DNA of 33,186 bases from JBAVQS01 sp049694275 (lineage in GTDB: Bacteria > Chloroflexota > Anaerolineae > UBA4142 > SHND01): contig JBAVQS010000139.1 of assembly GCA_049694275.1 (NCBI GenBank), positions 1-33,186 of the forward strand, read 5' to 3'. The position numbers and the translations under genes are program-made. Shown here piece after piece: positions 22,712-30,373 of the stretch (the stretch's first letter is position 1; every line of letters begins with the position of its first letter). The notes beneath the pieces were generated by a model. It saw only the letters and a list, made by a program, of their open reading frames with translations, did no database searches and was not told the origin of the DNA.

Positions 22712-23694
22712 TTCCGTGGAATAAATTACCTCGTCAACTGCAAAAATACATTCTGGTTACCGTTATTTTGTCGAGCGCCGCGACGACGACGGCGGGCTGT
22801 GTGCCGATTGTGTGCGACCCGGTGCCGCCGCCCACGACGGCGCGGCCGCCCTCGCCCGACTTTACGCCGATCATTTGCGATCCGATGCCCCCGCCGGTCG
22901 CAACACGTCCACCGTCGCCGACCTCGACGATTGTCCTCTCTGACCCAAGTCCGACGCCTCCGACGGCGAGCCCGACGGCGACGCGTTCGCCTTCGCCCGA
23001 CTTTACGCCCATCATCTGCGACCCAATGCCGCCGCCCACCGCGGTGCGTTCAGCCACCCCCCCCTTTACGCCGATCATTTGTGACCCGATGCCGCCGCCC
23101 ACCGCGGTCCACGCGGCGCAACGCTTCGAGCCGCGCCAACTCGTCAGCACAGTCGATACCTCGCAAACCGGCGCTCTCGTGCAGGGGCAGGTACTGGACG
23201 CACAGGGCAAACCGATTGCCGGCATCCAGATCACAGCAGTCCTCGGACAGCAGCATTTCTATGCGCGGACCGATGCACAAGGACGCTATACGCTCCAGTT
23301 GCAGCAATATGGCGACTATACCGCCTATGTGGGCGACGACCAGCAGGATGCCATTCATCTCTTTATCAAGCAGTACGACAAAGACACGCTGGACTGGATG
23401 ATGGTCCAGCAGACATCCCAACTGCCGCTACCACTGGCCGAGATTCGGCTCGTCGAGATTACACCGTTAAGCGAACGAACATTCGGCGTCGATACTCCCT
23501 GGCCCGGAGCGCGCCTCCGCTGGAGCGTCTCGGGTGGGGAGCTAAGCGAAACAGAGGATACAGTCACCTGGCACCCTCCGGCGGCCGCAGGGCACTACCT
23601 GCTCCAAGTCATTGCAGATTGGGGATCGCAAGGGCTCGCCGTAAGCGCGACGACGTTGATCGTCGAGGATGATGGAAACATCTCGAAGGCCTGA
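22708..23694 (+). CDS. Cys-Asp-Pro repeat lipoprotein, candidate radical SAM substrate
   Basis: A 328-residue exported lipoprotein: signal ILVTVILSSAATTTAGC with lipobox Cys 31, starting after GGAGGT 5 bases before ATG 22708. Residues 32-132 hold five imperfect units around TPIICDPMPPPT, spaced 21 residues apart (one spacing 26); unit 3 is TIVLSDPSPTPPT, with Ser for Cys. Then comes a carboxypeptidase-regulatory-like beta-sandwich (GQVLDAQGKPIAGIQITAVL...TDAQGRYTLQL, about 151-190) and a C-terminal Ig-like domain (RLRWSVSGGELSETEDTVTW). It is encoded between two paralogous B12 radical SAM genes and overlaps the second by 26 bases. The repeats could be the modified substrate. Plain surface-attached spacer is the alternative. 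I do not recognise the family. Confidence 0.85.
   Translation: MIPWNKLPRQLQKYILVTVILSSAATTTAGCVPIVCDPVPPPTTARPPSPDFTPIICDPMPPPVATRPPSPTSTIVLSDPSPTPPTASPTATRSPSPDFTPIICDPMPPPTAVRSATPPFTPIICDPMPPPTAVHAAQRFEPRQLVSTVDTSQTGALVQGQVLDAQGKPIAGIQITAVLGQQHFYARTDAQGRYTLQLQQYGDYTAYVGDDQQDAIHLFIKQYDKDTLDWMMVQQTSQLPLPLAEIRLVEITPLSERTFGVDTPWPGARLRWSVSGGELSETEDTVTWHPPAAAGHYLLQVIADWGSQGLAVSATTLIVEDDGNISKA
22801..23103 (+). repeat. 63-bp tandem coding repeats (CDPMPPP units)
   Basis: Units of the VPIVCDPVPPPT / TPIICDPMPPPT type begin at 22801, 22864, 22927, 23005 and 23068; the starts are 63, 63, 78 and 63 bases apart. Codons differ between units while Ile, Cys, Asp, Pro and the PPP run are kept in four of five, suggesting protein-level conservation. 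The 22927 unit keeps DPSPTPP but has lost Cys. Confidence 0.9.
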
Positions 23695-25267
23695 TGCGGA
23701 GGCAGGCGGCTCACCAAGACGTCTCCACACCGACGTACTGCTGGTCGAGGACCTTGGTCAACAGCGATTGACCGCACGGCTGTGTCAGGCTATTCTCCAA
23801 CGCGAGAATATCTCGGCCCATCTGGTCGATTTCCGATCGGCCGGAGATATTCCCACGATTGTCGAACTCGCGCGACAGATGAAACCGCGGCTCGTCGTCT
23901 GCTCGCTCCTGTTTGCCATTCGATTGGAAGAGCACCTGACGCTGATCACCGCGTTACGTGAGGCAGAACGCGGCGCACACCTGACCATCACCGGGCACCT
24001 GGTCGGGCTTGCCCCACACCTGTTTCTCAACCGATGTGTGGCGCTGGATTCGGCGCTGTGCGGAGAAGCCGAGGCAAGCATCGTAGAGCTTGCCCGGAGC
24101 GTTGACGGTGGAGCAACTCCGGTCGCCATTCCCGGAGTGCTGACACGCGCCGGAGCGGAGGCGGCGTGTCCCGTGGGAATCCACGAACTCGACGCGCTCC
24201 CCTTCCCTGCTTATGCTGAAGGCATCCCGTTCCGGCGCGTGAGATATAAACCGGACGAAGGAACGGGCTTGAGAGAATATGGTTTTGCAACCATCGAAGC
24301 CAGCCGGGGCTGCGATCATGCCTGCTCTTTTTGCGGGGCATCGGCCTTTTTCCGCCGCGCACGGTTAGGCTATCGCCGCAAGAGTGTGACGCGCCTGGTC
24401 GACGAGATCGAATCGCTATACCAGCGCGGCGCACGACTGTTCCTCCTCGACGACGAACAATTCCTTTTGCCAAGACGAATGGCGCCCGCACGTCAGGAAT
24501 ATGTGGATGCACTGGAACGCGAACTGGAACGGCGGAAACTAAAGATCGCGTTTACCCTCAAGAGCCGCGCCGACGAAGTGGAGCCGGCACTCTTTCGCCA
24601 ACTAGCCGCCATGGGACTGATTCGTGTCTATGTGGGAATCGAGTCCGGCGCGCCCGCCTCGCTCGCCTGTTTCGCGAAACGGACGACGCCGGAGCAGAAC
24701 CTCGACGCGTTGCGCACACTGGCCGCGCTCGGCATCGTGGCTGATTTCCACACACTGATCATACATCCATGGAGCGCACTTGAAACGATTGCGGATGATC
24801 TCGCGTTCCTGGAACACGCCTTCCCCTTGCTGTCCACCCTGCTCTCTTTCCAGGAAATCGCCGTCTATGCCGGCACACCCATGGCCGCCCGGCTTGGCGC
24901 ACGCGATTCTATCGTCACGAGGTACAAGTTGGCAGATCCGCGCGTACAACTGCTGCGGCAGGTGAATCAGCTCGTTTTTGGACCGGGGAGCCGGCATATG
25001 CGTCTCTATCACGCGCTCACCGAAGCATGGTTTGACTACCTTGTCACGCGGCGGTTTGCGGGGAACGACCGGGGCTATGCGGCATCGCTACAAACCATTG
25101 CCGTCCAGGCCAATCAGGCTGCGCTGGCGGCCTGGCAAGAAATGCTGGCATTTGCCATGGTGGAGGATCTGGGGGACGTACCGGCTGTTCATGCGCGCGC
25201 CGGCGGCTGGGCTTGGCAGATGAATCAGACTGACGAAGTCCTTTTGGAACAACTGAGCAAGCTGTAA
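23669..25267 (+). CDS. B12-binding radical SAM enzyme (copy 2)
   Basis: A 532-residue paralogue of copy 1: N-terminal B12-binding domain (TDVLLVEDLGQQRLTARLCQ, HLTITGHLVGLAPHLFLNRC) then a radical SAM core with RGCDHACSFCGAS (Cys 215, 219 and 222), LFLLDDEQFL, TLKSRADEVEPALF and IRVYVGIESGAP. It shares with copy 1 the VYAGTPM(A) segment, LADPRVQLL and the C-terminal helical EMLAFAM block. The start is either ATG 23669 or 23672; both lie inside the end of the repeat lipoprotein gene (26- or 23-base overlap), with only GAGG nearby. Copy 1 and 2 flank the lipoprotein, so both may act on it. A similar pair could also make a lipid or cofactor. Confidence 0.92.
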   Translation: MMETSRRPDAEAGGSPRRLHTDVLLVEDLGQQRLTARLCQAILQRENISAHLVDFRSAGDIPTIVELARQMKPRLVVCSLLFAIRLEEHLTLITALREAERGAHLTITGHLVGLAPHLFLNRCVALDSALCGEAEASIVELARSVDGGATPVAIPGVLTRAGAEAACPVGIHELDALPFPAYAEGIPFRRVRYKPDEGTGLREYGFATIEASRGCDHACSFCGASAFFRRARLGYRRKSVTRLVDEIESLYQRGARLFLLDDEQFLLPRRMAPARQEYVDALERELERRKLKIAFTLKSRADEVEPALFRQLAAMGLIRVYVGIESGAPASLACFAKRTTPEQNLDALRTLAALGIVADFHTLIIHPWSALETIADDLAFLEHAFPLLSTLLSFQEIAVYAGTPMAARLGARDSIVTRYKLADPRVQLLRQVNQLVFGPGSRHMRLYHALTEAWFDYLVTRRFAGNDRGYAASLQTIAVQANQAALAAWQEMLAFAMVEDLGDVPAVHARAGGWAWQMNQTDEVLLEQLSKL

Positions 25268-25379
25268 CGTCAACATTTAGGATAATACCACTCCCCTGTT
25301 TTTCTTATTGTTCTGACCCTGCCAACCGATTTTGATTGACCGGACCAGGACAGACATTGATTCACTTTGGAGGACCAAG

Positions 25380-27071
25380 ATGTCTTTCAGGAGCCTTTTC
25401 CACTTGAGCCTCGGGGTTGTCCTGCTTGTTCTGGTCGCCGCGCTTGCCCCCACCGCCGGCGCCAGCGCCCCGGCAACCCCCGGCGCCGTCGCCTGGACGG
25501 GTGAGTATTACAACAACACTAACCTCTCAGGCGCGCCCGCGCTCGTTCGGGACGATCCAACCCTCAACTTTTACTGGCCTGCGAACACTTCGCCCGCGCC
25601 GGGCTGGATCAACACCAGCAACTACGCGGTCCGGTGGACTCGGTCCGTCTATTTCGGCACGACCGGAAACTGGACATTCAGCACTGTGAACGACGACGGC
25701 ATGCGCGTCTGGGTCGACGACCAGATCACCATGGATGCATGGTACGACCAGGGGCCAACCGCCCACGCGGGCACGATCTATCTCACTGCCGGGTGGCACA
25801 TTGTGCGCGTCGAATACTATAACCGCGCCAACGGCGGCACAGCAACCGTGACTTATGCGATCCAGGGCAACTATCCGAACTGGAAGGGGGAGTATTACAG
25901 CAACCAGGCCCTCTCCGGCTCGCCGGCCCTGACCCGCAACGACGCGGCGATCAACTTTAGCTGGGGCACGGGGTCGCCCGATCCGAGCCTCCCCATTGAC
26001 CACTTTTCGGTCCGCTGGACCCAAACGGTATATGCCGCTGCCGGGACCTACCGGCTGACGGCAACCACGGACGACGGTATGCGTGTCTGGGTAGATGGGA
26101 CGGTCATGATCAATGCCTGGTACGATCAACCCCCCACGACTTATACACGCGACGTCGCGCTCGCGGCGGGGAATCACAATGTCAAGGTCGAGTACTATGA
26201 GAGTGGCGGCGGCGCCACCGCACAGTTCTCGTACGCGCCGGTCAGCAACCCAACCGGCATCTGGCACGGCCAGTACTTTTCCAATCGGTATCTGAGCGGC
26301 TCGCCTGCCTTGATACGCGATGATGCCGCGATCAACTTTAACTGGGGCGCCGGTTCGCCGGCAGCCGGGTTCCCTTCCGATAACTTTTCGATCAAATGGG
26401 ATGCGACCCTCAACCTGCCTTCGAACGGCAACTATACGGTGACTGCGACTTCAGACGACGGCGTGCGTGTCTGGGTCGATGGAAACCTGCTGATCGACGG
26501 CTGGTGGGACCACGCGCCGACGACCTTTAACGTGACGCCGTATCTCGGCGCAGGGGCGCACAACGTTCACGTCGAGTATTATGAGGCCACCGGCGGCGCA
26601 CAAGTCCAGGTGCAAATCGCTGCGGTGAATACCCCGCCTGCGGGGGGCGATGTGATTGTGGACGATTTGGGTGCGGGTTGGCAAGCGGGCGGCTGCGCGA
26701 GCTGCTGGCGCGGGTCCGCTTCCGGGTATGGCAACCACTCGTTCTGGACCTGGAACAATACCTATACATTGCCCGGCTATAACTGGGCGCGGTGGTATCC
26801 GAATTTGTCCCACGCAGGCGCCTATGAGGTTTTTGCGTATATTCCAGGGGGGCTGGGCAACACGGCCGGCGCGCGCTACTGGATCAAGCACGCCGGGTCC
26901 TATAACCTGGCGCTGCGCAACCAGGGCCTGTATGCCAACCAGTGGGTTTCGCTCGGCACGTACTATTTCGCCGATACATCGGACGAAAATGTATCGCTAA
27001 CTGACATCACCTACGAATGTTATCTCTGCCGCACCATCGTTTTTGATGCGATGAAATTCAGCCCGCGATAA
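25380..27071 (+). CDS. Secreted protein with three PA14 domains and a golvesin-like C-terminus
   Basis: A 563-residue exported protein with a cleavable signal (MSFRSLFHLSLGVVLLVLVAAL). Three PA14-like carbohydrate-binding or adhesive domains follow (about 34-167, 171-300 and 305-430), each with WxGEYYxNxxLSGxPALxRxD and a repeated DDGMRVWVDGxxxIxAWYDQ-type calcium/ligand loop. The C-terminal domain (about 435-563), VIVDDLGAGWQAGGCASCW to RTIVFDAMKFSP, resembles the golvesin/xanthan-lyase associated domain and has Cys pairs CASC and CYLC. GGAGGA lies 4 bases before ATG 25380. It follows the radical SAM operon by 112 bases and may be separate. Likely a surface glycan-binding or adhesion factor. 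A strong hairpin ends it. Confidence 0.9.
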   Translation: MSFRSLFHLSLGVVLLVLVAALAPTAGASAPATPGAVAWTGEYYNNTNLSGAPALVRDDPTLNFYWPANTSPAPGWINTSNYAVRWTRSVYFGTTGNWTFSTVNDDGMRVWVDDQITMDAWYDQGPTAHAGTIYLTAGWHIVRVEYYNRANGGTATVTYAIQGNYPNWKGEYYSNQALSGSPALTRNDAAINFSWGTGSPDPSLPIDHFSVRWTQTVYAAAGTYRLTATTDDGMRVWVDGTVMINAWYDQPPTTYTRDVALAAGNHNVKVEYYESGGGATAQFSYAPVSNPTGIWHGQYFSNRYLSGSPALIRDDAAINFNWGAGSPAAGFPSDNFSIKWDATLNLPSNGNYTVTATSDDGVRVWVDGNLLIDGWWDHAPTTFNVTPYLGAGAHNVHVEYYEATGGAQVQVQIAAVNTPPAGGDVIVDDLGAGWQAGGCASCWRGSASGYGNHSFWTWNNTYTLPGYNWARWYPNLSHAGAYEVFAYIPGGLGNTAGARYWIKHAGSYNLALRNQGLYANQWVSLGTYYFADTSDENVSLTDITYECYLCRTIVFDAMKFSPR

Positions 27072-27091
27072 AAGTATCGCTCGTCCCCCGC

Positions 27092-27130
27092 AAACTGGGC
27101 GCCGCGTGATGATGGCGCGGCGCCCAGTTT
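27092..27130. terminator. Bidirectional intrinsic terminator
   Basis: AAACTGGGCGCCGCG (27092-27106) and CGCGGCGCCCAGTTT (27116-27130) form a perfect 15-bp stem with a 9-base loop, 21 bases after the PA14 gene stop. The arms end in AAA/TTT, giving short T-tails on both strands. Confidence 0.75.
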
Positions 27131-27139
27131 ATCACGCCC

Positions 27140-28516
27140 ATGCATCGCCTTTTTCATTCCCGACGCATTCTCATTGCATGTCTCCTGCTGGCCGGCTGCA
27201 CCGCCAACAGTATCCAGACCAAGCCCCCGCTGGTCACGAGTACCCCACAAATAATGCTTGACCACGATGAGGCCATTCGCCGCGCCCGCGATGCGGCTCC
27301 GCAATCGTCCCCGGAAATCGGCATCCAGGAGGCGCGGGTCGACACGATCACGGCCGAGTTGATTACCCTGGCTGAAGCCGACCGTCGGTTTGGGGAGAAC
27401 CGGGGGCCGAACGGGTATGCGCCCGGTCAAACGCCCCAATCTTTGGTGTGGTGGGTTGCCGTGCGCGGCTATTTCAAGTACGAGGGCATGGCCGCGGCAG
27501 GTGATGCTCAGGCGCCAGTCTATGAAGCGAACCAGCGTATTTTCACCTATGATGCAACCACCGGCGAGGAGATCCAATCGAGCATCGGACCGGATCGGCT
27601 TGCCTCGCCCTCACTACCTCCCCTATTACCAACACCGGCCGCCCCATCGGCCGGCGCCGGTCTCACCGTGGAAGAGTATCCCATTGTCTCTAGTCAAGTC
27701 GATACGCCGGATCACCTGGAATACAATCAGCTCATCCCCACCGAGGTGCGGCAGCGCCACATACGTGATCGGAACCTTCCACCGGATGCGCGGGTTGAAT
27801 CGACCAACATAGTACTGGCAAAATACGGCTATCTCCTTCAACATGACCCGCCGCGCTCATCTTATGTATACCTCCTCTACAAAGACGACCGGCTCATCCT
27901 CGACGAGATCACAGGGTTCCGCCCAATCAGCGAGAATGCAAACCGGGATGATTTTGCGCTCTATCTCTATTCGGACAAGAACGGTGACCAACTGCTGCGT
28001 AAGAACGGAATGCAAGAATGGAAACCCGAGAATCCGTCCACAACCCTACCAGTCCTGTTCGGCAACGACCTGATCGCTGCGACCTGGCAGGATAGCCTGT
28101 TTCCACCTTACGGGTGGGTTGTCGTCAAGCGGGGTGACCAAACGCTCTATTCCATCCCCAGCCAGTTTGAGGCAGAGAATCCTATCCATGGGCTCTGGGC
28201 ATGGGAGGGACACTGGGTACTTGAAGTGGATGGCAAACTGATTATCGAGGGCGAGAATCAAAACGAGGTGCTGGGAAACGATGAAATATTCGAGTGGCAT
28301 CTCATCCACAGCAAGCCATTCTATTTCTTGAAAAAGGGGGGCAACATCCGCATCTCGTATGCGGGCGAAACCCTCCCCTACCAGTATGACGAGGTCATTC
28401 ACTATCGCTGCTGCGAGCCCGCCGCGTTCAATCCCGGCGCGACGGAGAACATGATCTGGTTTCACGCGCACAAGGGCACGATGTGGTATTACGTGGAAGC
28501 GGGCGTGTACGAATAG
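27140..28516 (+). CDS. Lipoprotein of unknown function
   Basis: A 458-residue lipoprotein with lipobox LLAGC near residue 20. I do not recognise its family. Residues 40-150 are predicted alpha/beta and include a FTYDATTGEEIQSS strand region; a Pro-rich joint (about 155-170) separates this from a beta-rich C-terminal part with many aromatic residues (YLLYKDDRLILDEITGF, GKLIIEGENQNEVLG, WFHAHKGTMWYYVEAG). That part might be a beta-propeller or carbohydrate-binding fold, but this is inference. It starts 9 bases after the upstream terminator, so its promoter must lie within or before that hairpin, or expression is low. A DUF5666-like lipoprotein gene follows. Confidence 0.8.
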   Translation: MHRLFHSRRILIACLLLAGCTANSIQTKPPLVTSTPQIMLDHDEAIRRARDAAPQSSPEIGIQEARVDTITAELITLAEADRRFGENRGPNGYAPGQTPQSLVWWVAVRGYFKYEGMAAAGDAQAPVYEANQRIFTYDATTGEEIQSSIGPDRLASPSLPPLLPTPAAPSAGAGLTVEEYPIVSSQVDTPDHLEYNQLIPTEVRQRHIRDRNLPPDARVESTNIVLAKYGYLLQHDPPRSSYVYLLYKDDRLILDEITGFRPISENANRDDFALYLYSDKNGDQLLRKNGMQEWKPENPSTTLPVLFGNDLIAATWQDSLFPPYGWVVVKRGDQTLYSIPSQFEAENPIHGLWAWEGHWVLEVDGKLIIEGENQNEVLGNDEIFEWHLIHSKPFYFLKKGGNIRISYAGETLPYQYDEVIHYRCCEPAAFNPGATENMIWFHAHKGTMWYYVEAGVYE

Positions 28517-28573
28517 AGACTGATTGTGAATAGGCTAACGCCCTCTGCAAATAATGTCACCGGGGAGTACGCC

Positions 28574-28951
28574 ATGTCTCGCATAAGCCGACTGACGAAT
28601 CGCTTCATTGTACTAGTACTCGCAGCATTCGTCGCCGCATGCAGCACACCCACCCTACCACCGGCAACAGACCAGACAGCGACGCCCGATTCAATGACTT
28701 TGACGGTGACCGGAGAGATTCAGGAAATCAATGCGAGCCGCAGCGTCATCATACTCAAGCAAACGCTGGAAGGAATCGACTCGATCTTGCCGACCGAAAA
28801 GACAGCGATCACCGGCGCCGACAACCAACCGCTGTCCCTGGCACAGCTCGGCCCTGGCATGACCGTCGAAGCGACCGGGACGACGAATGGCGCGGGCGCA
28901 ATCAATGCCGTGCGCATTCGCGTCACCCGGATGGCCCCCATCGCCCGATAG
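28574..28951 (+). CDS. DUF5666-like small lipoprotein
   Basis: A 125-residue exported lipoprotein: MSRISRLTNRFIVLVLAAFVAAC with lipobox VAAC, a short Thr/Pro linker, then an OB-like beta-barrel reading MTLTVTGEIQEINASRSVII and later GMTVEATGTTNGAGAINAVR. This order (TGxVxxI, then GxxVxVxG) is typical of DUF5666 proteins of unknown role. GGGGAG lies 6 bases before ATG 28574; an earlier in-frame ATG at 28526 is rejected for that reason. It follows the unknown lipoprotein gene by 57 bases. Confidence 0.8.
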   Translation: MSRISRLTNRFIVLVLAAFVAACSTPTLPPATDQTATPDSMTLTVTGEIQEINASRSVIILKQTLEGIDSILPTEKTAITGADNQPLSLAQLGPGMTVEATGTTNGAGAINAVRIRVTRMAPIAR

Positions 28952-28979
28952 AGAGTGAGCAAATAACAGATTGGATAAT

Positions 28980-29007
28980 TTGCCCTTTGAGCTATCGATG
29001 TTAGAAT
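28980..29007 (+). promoter_or_regulatory. Promoter of the CHAT gene
   Basis: TTGCCC (28980-28985), a 16-base spacer and TAGAAT (29002-29007) lie upstream of the GTG start at 29064 in an AT-rich gap. Confidence 0.4.
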
Positions 29008-29063
29008 CAGCCTATGACCTTGCAACTCGACTGTAACCACAGCACGCATCGAGGGTACAAAAA

Positions 29064-30185
29064 GTGACCAGGAAAATACTTGTTCTTGCAGCAAACCCAA
29101 AGAATACAGAACCTCTGCGTTTGGATAAAGAGGTGCGTGAAATTGAAAATGGGTTACAGAGAGCGCAGAAACGAGGTGATTTTGACCTGCAACAACGATG
29201 GGCCTTACGCCCCGCAGACATGCGGAGAGCGATGCTAGACTATAGACCCAACATTGTACATTTCTGTGGACACGGAGCAAGTGAGTCAGGGATCATACTT
29301 GAGGATCATATTGGAAATGCCCAACCAGTCGCGTCTCAAGCGCTAGCCGGCTTTTTCAAACTTTTTTCAGAAAGCATCGAGTGTGTTGTTTTGAATGCGT
29401 GCTACTCGGAAACTCAAGCTCGCGCCATTGCAAAACACATCCAATATGTTATTGGAATGAGCAAGGAATTCGGAGATGAGGCTGCTATTGAATTTGCGGT
29501 TGCTTTCTATGACGCATTGGGCGCTGGAGAATCTATCGAGTTTGCCTATGAACTCGCTCGTAATGCAATTGCTTGGGGAGACGAATCCGAACAGCTAACA
29601 CCTATCCTCATCAAAAGGGAAGAAGAAGCACCAGCCAATCAAGAAACAGCCACGCTGCCTACCGTCCCTCGCCCCACGAATCTGAGCTTTGAGGAAGCGG
29701 AAATATCGCAAGGAAATATGCCACGCGGATGGTTCAATAGCTGGGGATATGTCGACCGGGTATCAATTCTTTATGACATTCAGGCGGTTCCGCGCCCAAG
29801 TGGAACTGGTACCTGCCTGCTTTTGCAAAAGATGAAATCCAGTGAAGACGAATTCGGTTCTGTCATGCAGCGTTGTCCGGTAGGCTCCCTTGTCGGGAAA
29901 ATGATCCGGCTCGAAGCTGAAGTCATGACCAAGAATGTACAGGAATGGGCTGGTTTGTGGTTACGTGCTGATGAAGCAAATGGAATGATGGTATATTTCG
30001 ACAATATGAGTGATCGGCCCATCCATGGTACGACATCTTGGCAAAAGTATGAAATCATAGCCACATTACCCCCCGAAAGCATCTGGCTAAATTATGGGAT
30101 CGTTCTTGCAGGATCAGGAACCATGTGGGCGGATAACTTTAAAGTGATGGCCTGGAGTGAAAAAGGCTACTGGGTCGATGTATAG
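29064..30185 (+). CDS. CHAT-domain protease fused to a jelly-roll domain
   Basis: A 373-residue protein starting at GTG 29064, with GAGGG 8 bases upstream. Residues 1-185 form a CHAT (caspase-like) peptidase: ILVLAANPKNTEPLRLDKE, His 70 in VHFCGHG and Cys 113 in VVLNACYSETQA, then AIAKHIQYVIGM and a FAVAFYDALGAG helix; the catalytic pair is intact. Residues 205-365 match a jelly-roll domain also seen C-terminally in some regulators and hydrolases (WAGLWLRADEANG, FDNMSDRPIHGTTSWQKYE, YGIVLAGSGTMWADN). CHAT proteins are activated proteases in bacterial defence and cell death; here a ligand-binding sensor is an inference. The gene is clearly AT-richer than its neighbours, a sign of transfer. Confidence 0.9.
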   Translation: MTRKILVLAANPKNTEPLRLDKEVREIENGLQRAQKRGDFDLQQRWALRPADMRRAMLDYRPNIVHFCGHGASESGIILEDHIGNAQPVASQALAGFFKLFSESIECVVLNACYSETQARAIAKHIQYVIGMSKEFGDEAAIEFAVAFYDALGAGESIEFAYELARNAIAWGDESEQLTPILIKREEEAPANQETATLPTVPRPTNLSFEEAEISQGNMPRGWFNSWGYVDRVSILYDIQAVPRPSGTGTCLLLQKMKSSEDEFGSVMQRCPVGSLVGKMIRLEAEVMTKNVQEWAGLWLRADEANGMMVYFDNMSDRPIHGTTSWQKYEIIATLPPESIWLNYGIVLAGSGTMWADNFKVMAWSEKGYWVDV

Positions 30186-30257
30186 TCACCGATCTATTCA
30201 AAACAATTGATTATCGACACAGATATACTTCTCTCTTCCCTTCTTTTTTAAATCATG

Positions 30258-30284
30258 CCGCCCAGCACGAACGGGCGGATTTTT
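30258..30284 (+). terminator. Intrinsic terminator after the CHAT gene
   Basis: CCGCCC (30258-30263), a 9-base loop and GGGCGG (30273-30278) followed by ATTTTT (30279-30284). It lies 72 bases after the CHAT stop. Confidence 0.75.
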
Positions 30285-30321
30285 GTTGAAAAGTGTGGGC
30301 CAAGGTACACTTGGAATAGCG

Positions 30322-30366
30322 TTGACACCAGTTTTTGACTCATTTTTGACCGACCCCAGCTATAGT
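30322..30366 (+). promoter_or_regulatory. Promoter region with three TTGAC repeats, probably leaderless
   Basis: TTGAC occurs at 30322, 30335 and 30346, and TATAGT at 30361-30366. The second TTGAC (TTGACT) is 20 bases from the -10. The GTG start at 30374 is 7 bases after the -10, so the message would begin at the start codon. The repeats could be an activator site. Confidence 0.45.
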
Positions 30367-30373
30367 CATACCT

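Noticed and set aside
28526..28573. Longer start for the DUF5666-like lipoprotein
   Set aside because: It would bury the signal peptide, and the later ATG has a good ribosome binding site.
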